Assembly: GCA_000436795.1 (NCBI GenBank)
Contig: HF993235.1
Location: forward strand, 1-13,573
Direction of reading: 5' to 3'
Source: Bacteroides sp. CAG:1076
GTDB taxonomy: Bacteria; Bacteroidota; Bacteroidia; Bacteroidales; Bacteroidaceae
Length of the DNA stretch: 13,573 bases
Shown: in pieces, positions 1 through 7,400 of the stretch
Layout of the letters: every line of letters begins with the position of its first letter
Position numbering within the stretch: position 1 is the first letter of the stretch
The notes under the pieces: model-generated
Told to the model about the DNA's origin: nothing
Seen by the model: only the letters and a program-made list of their open reading frames with translations
Database searches by the model: none
Position numbers and translations under genes: made by a program

Positions 1-533
1 TGTGCTCTGTTACCATCCATGCGGTAAACAATCGCGGGACGAACATTAATAGTCCATGCCTTCGATTCACCTAAGTTAAAGTTGAAGCTTGCACCGAAAC
101 GGCTTACCATATACGACTGGTCGTATCCCATGCCAGAGTTCATGAAATCATGTCCCCATCCGATACCGGCAATTGCTTCCACTTCGAACAATCGAGGTTG
201 TCCCTGATAAGTTCCAAATAAATTGTTCAGGTTGATCTTACCCAATGCACCCAAATTCAAAGCATCAAATGCATTACGGCTATTGCTTGTATTAATCGTT
301 GTCAATCCTTCGAATGAAACGCCTAAAACCGGAGTAATCTGTTTACCCAGCTCCACGCCTGCTGTTCCACGCATATTTTTCCAGAAAGCAGAATGTGTAG
401 TTGGAGTAACACCTCCTCCTTTTACCCCAATGTACCAATTGTCAAAAAACTTATTACCTACGTATGCATCTTGTGCATTACTTGTTACAGCAACAGCTGC
501 AAATGCCATTGCTAAGAGAAATTGTTTTCTCAT
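1..533 (-). CDS. Outer-membrane beta-barrel protein, N-terminal part (C-terminus beyond window edge)
   Basis: About 177 codons are visible from the ATG at 533; the rest lies left of the window. Residues 1-20 form a clear signal peptide (MRKQFLL, then an Ala/Val core) with probable cleavage after Ala20 in SNA-QDA. The mature part alternates polar and aromatic residues in the way of beta strands (for example WYIGVKGGG, GVSFEGLTTINT, FGASFNFNL), joined by Gly/Asn-rich loops, which suggests an outer-membrane barrel. It resembles the N-terminal barrel of the abundant OmpA-like porins of Bacteroides, but the C-terminal peptidoglycan-binding domain that would prove this is not in view. It lies downstream of secDF, separated by a strong terminator and about 200 bases of leader, so it is probably transcribed alone. 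The start is fixed by the signal peptide. I am confident of an exported barrel and less sure of the OmpA assignment. Confidence 0.8.
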   Translation of the reverse strand, partial: MRKQFLLAMAFAAVAVTSNAQDAYVGNKFFDNWYIGVKGGGVTPTTHSAFWKNMRGTAGVELGKQITPVLGVSFEGLTTINTSNSRNAFDALNLGALGKINLNNLFGTYQGQPRLFEVEAIAGIGWGHDFMNSGMGYDQSYMVSRFGASFNFNLGESKAWTINVRPAIVYRMDGNRA

Positions 534-734
534 ACTTTCTAATCTTTTAAAATAGTTAGTTAGTTGTTTTTGTTTCTTACTGTTCGTACATACAACAAAT
601 CCATCTAAACTTTGTTCACCAATCGGTGGTACATAAAAAAGCCCAAATTGCAGCAACCATACTAAAAGATTCTCTTAAAGCAAATCCTAAACAAAGCAAA
701 ATCTTTATATATTAACGAATTAAGAGAAAACATA
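534..734 (-). promoter_or_regulatory. Promoter and leader region of the outer-membrane protein gene
   Basis: This AT-rich gap between the secDF terminator and the outer-membrane gene must hold that gene's promoter and 5' leader. I found no exact Bacteroides -7 element (TAnnTTTG); the nearest is TAGGATTTG near 685, which has one extra spacer base. A small inverted repeat, CACC-AATC-GGTG, lies near 617-628, and the tetranucleotide GTTA is repeated in tandem near 555-564. The bases just before the start are A-rich with only a weak AGAAAG, which is normal for Bacteroides. Promoter and leader roles are inferred from position. Confidence 0.4.
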
Positions 735-766
735 AGCCCCCTGCCATCAAACGATGACAGGGGGCT
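735..766 (-). terminator. Intrinsic terminator of secDF
   Basis: A nine-base perfect stem (AGCCCCCTG with CAGGGGGCT) is followed inward by one mismatch and four more pairs around an AAAC loop. On the minus strand it lies 30 bases after the secDF stop and is followed by TATGTTTTCTCTT, a U-rich tail. The other side is A-rich, so the hairpin might also work weakly in the plus direction, but no gene approaches from there. Confidence 0.88.
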
Positions 767-796
767 ATTATTCAAAAAAATATTTTAAAAAACGCG

Positions 797-3778
797 TTAT
801 GCTTCTGCGTCTTCTGTATCTTTCATCTTATGTCCCATTGTCAGATAAGCAACCGGAGCTGCAACGAACAATGAAGACAATGTACCAACAACAACACCCA
901 GAATCATTGCGAAAGCAAAGCTACGGATACTGTCACCACCCAGGATAATGATACTTAACAATACAATCAATGTACTAAATGAAGTATTGATAGTACGAGC
1001 CAAAGTAGTGTTCAATGAATCGTTAAACAGTTTTGCACGGTCACGTTTCGGATACAGGTGGAAGAACTCACGCACACGGTCGAAGATAACCACCTTATCG
1101 TTGATTGAATAACCGATGGCCGTCAAGATTGCACCGATAAACGTCTGGTCGATTTCCAATGAGAATGGTAAAATACCATACCAAAGAGAATACATACCGA
1201 TAATCAATACAGTATCGACAACCAATGCCACTGTAGCACCCACACTGTAGGCAATGTTACGGAAACGGATCAAGATATACAAACCGATTGCAATCAGTGC
1301 CAAAACAACTGACCAGACAGCTGAAGTCTTGATATCATCAGCGATACTTGGACCAACTTTCTGTGAGCTGATGATTGAACCACCTACACGGTTATCGCGG
1401 TCGATAAAGATTTCAAGAGTAGTTCCTTTACCCAGCAGGTTACCTTCCTTCAAGGCATTGTACAAGAACTCTTCGATTTCGGCATCGATTGTAGGAGAAT
1501 CTTCTTCGATACGATAGTTGGTTGTTACACGGATAGTCTTACCATCTGTACCTAATGCGATAGCCTGTACGTTCGCATCACCAACTTTAGGCTGAAGCAA
1601 ATCACGTACGGTTTCCGGCTGTACCGGCTGTTCGAACTGTACCACGAAGTTACGTCCACCGGTAAAGTCAATACTCTGTGCCAAGCCACGAACGAAGAAC
1701 GAAATGATACAGATAACGATTACAGCGCCCCAAATCATGAAAGAACGTTTAGTAACACCCATAAAGTTATAATGTACATTCTGCATCAGGTTCTTCGAAA
1801 TACTTGTAGTAAAGGTCAAGTTCAACCACTTGTCTTTATTCATATAGTGTTCGTAAACCAGACGAGTCAAGAATACGGCAGTAAAGAACGAGCAGAGGAT
1901 ACCGATAATCAATGTAGTGGCAAAACCACGGATAGGACCTGTACCAAAGTTAAACAGGATAATACCTGTGATAATAGATGTCAAGTTAGAGTCGAATATA
2001 GCAGAGAACGCATTCGAGTAACCTTCAGACAATGCCTGCTTAGTACCCTTACCAGCTCTCAACTCTTCCTTTGTACGTTCATAAATCAACACGTTCGCAT
2101 CCACTGCCATACCCAGTGACAATACCATACCGGCAATACCAGACATGGTCAATGCGGCCTGGAAAGAGGAGAGAATACCCAACGTAAAGAAGAAGTTGAC
2201 GAACAATGCGCAGTTAGCAATCATACCCGGAATAAATCCATACATCACGCACATGTAAATCATCAGGACAACCAGTGCGACGATAAACGAAACAATACCC
2301 TGGTTGATAGATTCCTGACCCAGTGACGGACCTACGATATCTTCCTGAACGATGCGTGCCGGTGCCGGCATCTTACCAGATTTCAACACGTTAGCCAAGT
2401 CTTTGGTCTGTTCCGGAGTAAAGCTACCAGAAATTTCAGACTGTCCACCTGTGATTTCACTATTTACACGCGGAGCACTATATACATATCCATCCAATGC
2501 AATAGCAATAGACTTACCAATATTCTGCTTGGTCAAAGTAGCCCAACGACGAGCACCTTCAGTATTCATTGACATGCTTACACAAGGCTTGTTGTACTGG
2601 TCGTAAGAGTCTTTTGCATCAGTTACGACATCACCTTCCAACGGAGCACGTCCGTTACGTTCTGTTGACTTGATAGCATACAATTCAAAAATACGTCCGC
2701 TCTTATCAAAATCAGCAGCAGCCACACCCCACATCAACTTCAAGTCACGAGGCATCTGCTTCTGTATTTCCGGCATATTCAGAATACGATTAACTTCTGC
2801 TGTATCATTACGGTCAGCATAAGCAACAACCGCACCTACGCCATTCTGATTCAACTGAAGAACAGAGAGCAACGGATGTTCTTTCTTAACTTGTTCTATA
2901 TTAGCAGTAGTCGTTGTAGTACTTTCACCTTTCAAAGCTGCAGCCAGGCTATCTTTTGCTGAAACAGCAGGCTGAGCAGTAGCAACCGTATCTGTCTTTA
3001 CAGAATCAGTAGCTGTAGCATTCAGCAATTCACGTGCACGACTGTCGGCCGAAGCCAATACCGGAACAATTTCCTTAGCTTCAAAGGTTTCCCAGAATTC
3101 AAGGTTAGCAGAACCCTGAAGCAATTTTCTTACACGTTCAGGTTCTTTGATACCCGGCAGTTCCACCATGATACGTCCCATTTTACCTTCCAATGTCTGG
3201 ATATTAGGCTGAGCTACACCAAAACGGTCGATACGAGTACGCAAGACATTATAAGAATTGTCTACCGCAGCTTTTACTTCCTCGCGCAGTACTGCTTCTA
3301 CTTCTGCATCTGTGCTACGTGTAGTCACTTTATCTTTTAATTGCTGAGTTGCGAATAGCTCTGCGAGACTGGCATTAGGAGCCAGCTTCTTGTATTCACG
3401 AACGAAAATTGTGATGAAATCATCCTGACTGGTAACTTGTTGTTTAGCAGCCTCAGCCAAAGCCTTGTTGAATGCTTTATCAGTCTTGTTGTCAGCCAAA
3501 GCTTTTACAACATCTGGTACTGAAACTTCCAGAATGACGTTCATACCGCCTTTCAGGTCAAGTCCCAATCCGATTTCCATCTCACGACACTGTTTCAGCG
3601 TATAACTGCCCAACCATACCTTTTCATTCTGTACTGAATCAAGGTAGTGAGTTTCCCCTTTCGGATCCTCTGCCGCCTTTTTCATATGATAGCGGGTTAC
3701 AAAAGAGAACGAAAGATAGAACACACATACAAGGGTCAGCAATATCGCAAAAACCTTTACGAATCCTTTGTTTTGCAT
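797..3778 (-). CDS. secDF: Protein translocase subunit SecDF (fused SecD-SecF)
   Basis: This is the proton-driven accessory subunit of the Sec translocon in the inner membrane; it pulls exported proteins outward in the late stage of translocation. At 993 residues it is a SecD-SecF fusion. The SecD half has a first membrane helix at about 8-27, the motif GLGLDLKGG at 70-78, a large periplasmic region to about 490, then membrane helices to about 640, including VDANVLIYER around Asp560, the equivalent of the proton-path Asp. The SecF half starts near 676 with IDFTGG at 703-708 and has SINDKVVIFDRVRE at 891-904. A Thr/Ala/Ser-rich low-complexity stretch at about 250-299 interrupts the periplasmic domain. 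The gene has its own promoter and terminator and so appears monocistronic. The start at 3778 gives a standard N-terminus with no competing upstream start. Identification is secure. Confidence 0.97.
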   Translation of the reverse strand: MQNKGFVKVFAILLTLVCVFYLSFSFVTRYHMKKAAEDPKGETHYLDSVQNEKVWLGSYTLKQCREMEIGLGLDLKGGMNVILEVSVPDVVKALADNKTDKAFNKALAEAAKQQVTSQDDFITIFVREYKKLAPNASLAELFATQQLKDKVTTRSTDAEVEAVLREEVKAAVDNSYNVLRTRIDRFGVAQPNIQTLEGKMGRIMVELPGIKEPERVRKLLQGSANLEFWETFEAKEIVPVLASADSRARELLNATATDSVKTDTVATAQPAVSAKDSLAAALKGESTTTTTANIEQVKKEHPLLSVLQLNQNGVGAVVAYADRNDTAEVNRILNMPEIQKQMPRDLKLMWGVAAADFDKSGRIFELYAIKSTERNGRAPLEGDVVTDAKDSYDQYNKPCVSMSMNTEGARRWATLTKQNIGKSIAIALDGYVYSAPRVNSEITGGQSEISGSFTPEQTKDLANVLKSGKMPAPARIVQEDIVGPSLGQESINQGIVSFIVALVVLMIYMCVMYGFIPGMIANCALFVNFFFTLGILSSFQAALTMSGIAGMVLSLGMAVDANVLIYERTKEELRAGKGTKQALSEGYSNAFSAIFDSNLTSIITGIILFNFGTGPIRGFATTLIIGILCSFFTAVFLTRLVYEHYMNKDKWLNLTFTTSISKNLMQNVHYNFMGVTKRSFMIWGAVIVICIISFFVRGLAQSIDFTGGRNFVVQFEQPVQPETVRDLLQPKVGDANVQAIALGTDGKTIRVTTNYRIEEDSPTIDAEIEEFLYNALKEGNLLGKGTTLEIFIDRDNRVGGSIISSQKVGPSIADDIKTSAVWSVVLALIAIGLYILIRFRNIAYSVGATVALVVDTVLIIGMYSLWYGILPFSLEIDQTFIGAILTAIGYSINDKVVIFDRVREFFHLYPKRDRAKLFNDSLNTTLARTINTSFSTLIVLLSIIILGGDSIRSFAFAMILGVVVGTLSSLFVAAPVAYLTMGHKMKDTEDAEA

Positions 3779-3832
3779 GTTACTTTAATTTATATATTTA
3801 CTTTTTAATTAATATACGTTTATTCAAGGTTG

Positions 3833-3860
3833 CAAATATAGTTTTTTTTTCATTCACAAA
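3833..3860 (-). promoter_or_regulatory. Probable secDF promoter (Bacteroides -33/-7 type)
   Basis: On the minus strand TATATTTG (3833-3840) matches the Bacteroides -7 consensus TAnnTTTG exactly. TTTG at 3857-3860 can serve as the -33 element; the 16-base spacer is rather short and includes a run of nine A. Transcription would begin near 3826, giving a leader of roughly 50 bases before the secDF ATG. Confidence 0.65.
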
Positions 3861-3934
3861 GGGAAAGGTTTCTAAATATTTAAGTTTTAAAGCGTAAAAA
3901 ACAACTATTTGTCGCATTTATATCGACTGAGAAA

Positions 3935-3958
3935 TTTGGTTTACCGCTGTTTACCAAA
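3935..3958. repeat. Direct and inverted short repeats upstream of secDF promoter
   Basis: GTTTACC occurs twice, at 3939-3945 and 3949-3955, exactly 10 bases (about one helical turn) apart. The pair lies inside an inverted repeat, TTTGGT (3935-3940) and ACCAAA (3953-3958). It is about 75-100 bases upstream of the proposed secDF -33 element, in an otherwise AT-rich gap with no gene. A protein-binding site is possible, but nothing else supports it. Confidence 0.25.
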
Positions 3959-4011
3959 CGACTAAAAGGAGTATCTTTACAAGAAATCTTTACTTTATAA
4001 GGAATAGGCAC

Positions 4012-4042
4012 AAAAAAATCCGAGAAGTTTATTCCCGGATTT
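4012..4042 (-). terminator. Intrinsic terminator closing the dapB-to-EEP operon
   Basis: On the minus strand, three bases after the stop codon, AAATCCGGGAA pairs with TTCTCGGATTT: eleven pairs including one G-U, around a TAAAC loop. The stem is followed directly by a run of U (seven T in the DNA, counting from 4018 down). This is a textbook factor-independent terminator and marks the end of the seven-gene unit. Confidence 0.92.
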
Positions 4043-4045
4043 CCA

Positions 4046-5128
4046 TTATTCTTTTTTTTCCAACAGGCACCATACCGGATAATGGTCGGATGCCTTGATA
4101 GAACGATCAACTTTACATTTCAAGACACGAAAACCATCGCTGGCAAATATATGGTCGATACGAAAATAGAAATGATTCTCGTTATACGTAAACCCAGGGC
4201 CTGAAGCCGCTTCCGCATACACATCATTCAACCCTTGTCCGATTACTCGGTGAGCATAAGAAATAGGAGAATCATTAAAATCACCACAAACCAGCATATA
4301 ACGAGTACGATTGCCGACTATAGCGTGAGCTACAGAATCGGCTTGAGGTGCACGTATGGACACAGCTTCAGCTAATTTATGCAACAAATATCGTCCGCCA
4401 TTTTTTACGTTTTCTTCACGTGGAGACTTCAATATATCATTATATACAACTTTATCATGAGCATCAAGCTTATTAGATTCAAGATGGTTATTTAGCAGGA
4501 GTAAAGTATCTTTTCCTAATTTCAAACGATATAATACACTCCCGTTAAATTTACTCGAATAATCCAAGCACTGTGCCGATAAAATAGGATAACGAGAATA
4601 ACATGATAGCCCACTTCCTCCCTTAACCCGTACCATTCTATGATAAGGATAAGTAGCCAAAGCCCGATCAATTTCTTTTTGATTTACTTTCCAATTAGAT
4701 GCAAATTCTTGCAAACAAATAATATCCGCATCACTCTCCTTAAGATAATTAAGAACAGGATTTCCTTGCTCTTTATCGTAATCTTTACCAGAAGCAATAT
4801 CTCTCGTATTGTAAGTCAGCAACTTGATAACCTCCCCACCTTCCGGTTCTTTTTCGGTACCTAACGGACAATAAGTCCATACACTATCCCAGCCAATGAT
4901 AAATACCAGTAAAGGAAATAGCGCATACTGCCACTTGATGCAAATCCAAGCTAAAAGACAAAGAAAGTTTGCAAGCAACAGAAAAGGAAAAAACAAGCCT
5001 GCACATGCCCATAATGGATGTCTGACCGGAGAAATATATGGACTGTAGGCACTTATCAGGAAACCAATGGCAACCAGTATGTTTAAGGTAAACAATACCC
5101 ACCGAATCAAACTTCCAACTCTTTTCAT
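4046..5128 (-). CDS. Membrane-anchored endonuclease/exonuclease/phosphatase-family protein
   Basis: The 360-residue protein has three hydrophobic segments at about 8-28, 37-62 and 66-85, followed by a complete EEP (exonuclease III/DNase I-like, metal-dependent phosphoesterase) domain at about 100-357. The active-site signature is intact: LTYNTRD with Asn107, CLQE with Glu141, NNHLES with Asn214/His215, CGDFND with Asp283/Asn285, RIDHIF with Asp325/His326, and SDHYPVW with Asp348/His349. The family cuts phosphodiester bonds in nucleic acids, phosphoinositides or sphingomyelin; the substrate here cannot be told. With three membrane segments ahead of the domain, the catalytic part probably faces the periplasm (inferred). 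It is the last gene of the operon, 68 bases after the second rhomboid, with a terminator directly behind it. The start at 5128 gives the expected hydrophobic N-terminus; no clear Shine-Dalgarno is seen. The family call is firm and the function open. Confidence 0.9.
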   Translation of the reverse strand: MKRVGSLIRWVLFTLNILVAIGFLISAYSPYISPVRHPLWACAGLFFPFLLLANFLCLLAWICIKWQYALFPLLVFIIGWDSVWTYCPLGTEKEPEGGEVIKLLTYNTRDIASGKDYDKEQGNPVLNYLKESDADIICLQEFASNWKVNQKEIDRALATYPYHRMVRVKGGSGLSCYSRYPILSAQCLDYSSKFNGSVLYRLKLGKDTLLLLNNHLESNKLDAHDKVVYNDILKSPREENVKNGGRYLLHKLAEAVSIRAPQADSVAHAIVGNRTRYMLVCGDFNDSPISYAHRVIGQGLNDVYAEAASGPGFTYNENHFYFRIDHIFASDGFRVLKCKVDRSIKASDHYPVWCLLEKKE

Positions 5129-5196
5129 ATTCGTAATTATTTAATATTACCCTTACTTACATGCGCACGCTACCGCAGATGCAAGAATTGTCACTC

Positions 5197-6093
5197 TTAT
5201 TTTTTACTTGCATCAAACAGACTTTTCTTTTCTGCATCCGTCAAACTATTATAGCCTGATTTACGAAGCTTATCCAAAATACGGTCTATCTCTTCTGTAC
5301 GCTCTTTTTTTCTTGCATTGAAATCATAGTCTTTCTGCTTATCACTATAATGCACTTTCATCTTGGGCTTTCGAGATGAGGACTTCCAACTGCCCGAAAA
5401 GAAATCAAGCACCTTGTTTATCCACTTGGTAGCATCATGACCTTTTTGTAATCCAGCCGCAAACCACCAACCCGCCAAAGCACCTCCCAGATGAGCAATA
5501 TGTCCGCCGGCGTTTCCTGAAGTCATGAACAGCAAATCCAACAGCAACATAAATATAGCGACATGCTTCAATTTCACCGTTCCGATAAACATCAGCTGAA
5601 TGGGATAATTGGGCTCACGTACTCCCACCGCTATCACAATGGCAAGCACAGATGCCGAAGCTCCTAACAAATAAGAAGAATATACCGCATCTGCAAAATA
5701 AGGAAACAGATTGTATGCAACCATATAGGCCAAACCACCAACGATGCCTCCCAGCACATATAATCCCCGCAAATGCTTCGCAGAAAAGAATTGTAAGAAC
5801 AAACGGCCAAACCAGTACAGCCATAGCATATTGAATAAAATATGCAATACGCCAGCATGCATAAACATATAAGTAAACAACGACCAAGGCTGCCGGAGGA
5901 ATCGCTCCCACCAAGCAGGAAACTCCAGGTAATTAGTCCATAACCCAACCGGCTGATTGAACAGGGTTAACGCAATGTTTACCAGTGTAACAATCAGAAA
6001 GACTCCTATATTGATATACAGCAACCGGGTTACAATATCTCCCCGCCTGAAACTGTCCCTCAAATTAGTAATAAATCTGCTGTCCGCCGCCAT
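5197..6093 (-). CDS. Rhomboid-family intramembrane serine protease with charged C-terminal tail (second of pair)
   Basis: Rhomboids cut substrates inside the membrane with a Ser-His dyad. This 298-residue protein has the GlpG-like motif HAGVLHILFN (His79, His84, Asn88), the nucleophile motif GASAS with Ser146, and AHLGG with His201 as catalytic base. The residue after Ser146 is Ala rather than the usual Gly. Several membrane helices lie between about 22 and 215. After residue 215 comes a long, strongly charged, probably cytoplasmic tail of about 80 residues (KVHYSDKQKDYDFNARKKER and beyond), of a kind found on other Bacteroidetes rhomboids. The start at 6093 lies inside the preceding rhomboid gene (29-base overlap) and is preceded by a perfect GGAGG seven bases upstream, which fixes the start and suggests coupled translation. 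Substrates are unknown. The family call is secure. Confidence 0.93.
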   Translation of the reverse strand: MAADSRFITNLRDSFRRGDIVTRLLYINIGVFLIVTLVNIALTLFNQPVGLWTNYLEFPAWWERFLRQPWSLFTYMFMHAGVLHILFNMLWLYWFGRLFLQFFSAKHLRGLYVLGGIVGGLAYMVAYNLFPYFADAVYSSYLLGASASVLAIVIAVGVREPNYPIQLMFIGTVKLKHVAIFMLLLDLLFMTSGNAGGHIAHLGGALAGWWFAAGLQKGHDATKWINKVLDFFSGSWKSSSRKPKMKVHYSDKQKDYDFNARKKERTEEIDRILDKLRKSGYNSLTDAEKKSLFDASKK

Positions 6094-6742
6094 TTCTCTT
6101 CCTCCAGTAAATAATCAATATCAAACCGAAAAGCATACCACCCAGGTGAGCAAAATGAGCTACACCATCGCTTCCTGCCAAACCCAGAAGCAGTTCCAAT
6201 GCCGCATATCCAATAACAAAATATTTAGCCTTGATTGGCATTGGCAAAGGGAAAATAAACATCTGGCTATTAGGGAACAACATACCGAAAGCCAACAAAA
6301 TAGCATATACGGCACCCGAAGCTCCAACCGTATTCAAGCGATTCAGAAACTCACTCATCGGTATAACTCCCATGCCGGTATCTACCCCATCGTAATGGGA
6401 CCAGCTAACCAGATACTCCGTATATTGCACAGCCTCCTGTATCAGCCCGGCTCCTATTCCACATAAGATATAGTAAAATAAAAAACGTTTTGGTCCCCAT
6501 ACTTGTTCAAGTACCCGGCCAAACATCCACACAGCAAACATATTAAAAAAGATATGCTGGAAATTGGCATGCATAAACATATACGTAATGAGCTGTGCCG
6601 GATTAAAATCGGACGCAAGGAAGAAATGCAATCCCAGCAAGTTCTCCACATCGATGCCATAGCGTCGTGCTACGATTGTGCCGAAGAAACACAATACATT
6701 AATAATCAACAAATTTTTTGTTACTGTAGGAATCGTATTCAT
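6065..6742 (-). CDS. Rhomboid-family intramembrane serine protease (first of pair)
   Basis: A 225-residue compact rhomboid. It shows HANFQHIFFN (His58, His63, Asn67; GlpG-like oxyanion region), the canonical nucleophile motif GASG with Ser142, and AHLGG with His199 as base. Six membrane helices are plausible: about 8-25, 50-75, 86-106, 138-156, 170-188 and 196-213. A hydrophilic loop at about 107-136 separates the third and fourth. There is no cytosolic tail, in contrast to the next gene. The start at 6742 is 12 bases after the WbqC-like stop, so it belongs to the same operon, and its 3' end overlaps the next rhomboid by 29 bases. The two rhomboids differ clearly in sequence, so this is not a recent duplication. 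All catalytic residues are present; the protease is probably active. Substrates are unknown. Confidence 0.95.
   Translation of the reverse strand: MNTIPTVTKNLLIINVLCFFGTIVARRYGIDVENLLGLHFFLASDFNPAQLITYMFMHANFQHIFFNMFAVWMFGRVLEQVWGPKRFLFYYILCGIGAGLIQEAVQYTEYLVSWSHYDGVDTGMGVIPMSEFLNRLNTVGASGAVYAILLAFGMLFPNSQMFIFPLPMPIKAKYFVIGYAALELLLGLAGSDGVAHFAHLGGMLFGLILIIYWRKRNGGGQQIYY
6101..6105 (-). promoter_or_regulatory. Strong ribosome binding site for the second rhomboid gene
   Basis: GGAGG on the minus strand lies seven bases before the ATG at 6093, within the last codons of the first rhomboid (its WRKRNGGG stretch). Genes in this window otherwise have weak or no Shine-Dalgarno sequences, so this site stands out and decides the start. 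Confidence 0.75.
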
Positions 6743-6754
6743 ATATATATTACT

Positions 6755-7399
6755 TTATTCATGTGTTACAATACTATCACGCAGAACCAACAAACTTTCA
6801 GGTCCCATGTTAAATAACAAATCCACAATGCTGAGGTTAGGTAAAAAATCGTTTTTCTGATCGAACACCTGATAATAAGGTTTGGGCAAGAATTCCGGAT
6901 CACATTCAGCATAAAGTTTTTTAGGATGAATCAGCTCGCGGAAGTCATCCGAATCATCAGAAGACGTTATATAATCATCAGTAGGCAACAAATGCGGATG
7001 AAGGTCTATCTGTTCGCAAATCCAGTTGCATAATTCCAAGTTGAAATCGAACAAAAATTCGTATTTCTGCTCAAAAAAGCGATGAAACTCATCGGCATAA
7101 TAATCGAAGAAAGGGCTCTGTTTGTAAGCCGCCACAAAAGCATTCCAGTGCACATGCCGCCAGTTGCCATGGTCGGAAATGCGTACATCTTTCATCAGGC
7201 ACTTCAAATCCTCACTCTTTTCCGTCGGAATAGTAAGAGCCAGACCACCGCCAGCCGAAGCTATTACACACCGGTTACGGTAAGTCTGCTTCATATAATG
7301 GTCGAACCGTTCTATATGTACGGTATCGTACGCAAACAATTTTGTATAATATTCTACCGGCGCAAGATACGCCGATCCAAGTATCACTTCTTTCTTCAT
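6755..7399 (-). CDS. WbqC-like family protein
   Basis: A soluble protein of 214 residues without signal peptide or membrane segment. The N-terminus (KKEVILGSAYLAPVEYYTKL), the segment YMKQTYRNRCVIASAGG, then LTIPTEK, and ISDHGNWRHVHWNAF with the following SPFFDYYADEFHRFFE are characteristic of the WbqC-like family. The family takes its name from an O-antigen cluster gene, and its biochemical role is not established. I chose the ATG at 7399: it directly follows the stop of the upstream signal peptidase-like gene (one base between), and the family's conserved N-terminus begins there. The longer reading frame opening at 7525 would read through the 3' end of that gene in another frame. The role inside this export-related operon is unknown. 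Confidence 0.85.
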   Translation of the reverse strand: MKKEVILGSAYLAPVEYYTKLFAYDTVHIERFDHYMKQTYRNRCVIASAGGGLALTIPTEKSEDLKCLMKDVRISDHGNWRHVHWNAFVAAYKQSPFFDYYADEFHRFFEQKYEFLFDFNLELCNWICEQIDLHPHLLPTDDYITSSDDSDDFRELIHPKKLYAECDPEFLPKPYYQVFDQKNDFLPNLSIVDLLFNMGPESLLVLRDSIVTHE

Positions 7400-7400
7400 T

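Noticed and set aside
223..555. Plus-strand frame opposite the outer-membrane protein
   Set aside because: The minus strand has a clear signal peptide and beta-strand pattern; the plus frame is its shadow.
3880..4110. 76-codon minus-strand frame between EEP and secDF
   Set aside because: It overlaps the EEP gene end in another frame and runs through the terminator hairpin; the composition is not protein-like.
5129..5196. Possible terminator or promoter between the second rhomboid and the EEP gene
   Set aside because: Only a four-base stem (TGCG/CGCA) and no U run or TAnnTTTG element could be found, so the operon most likely continues through it.
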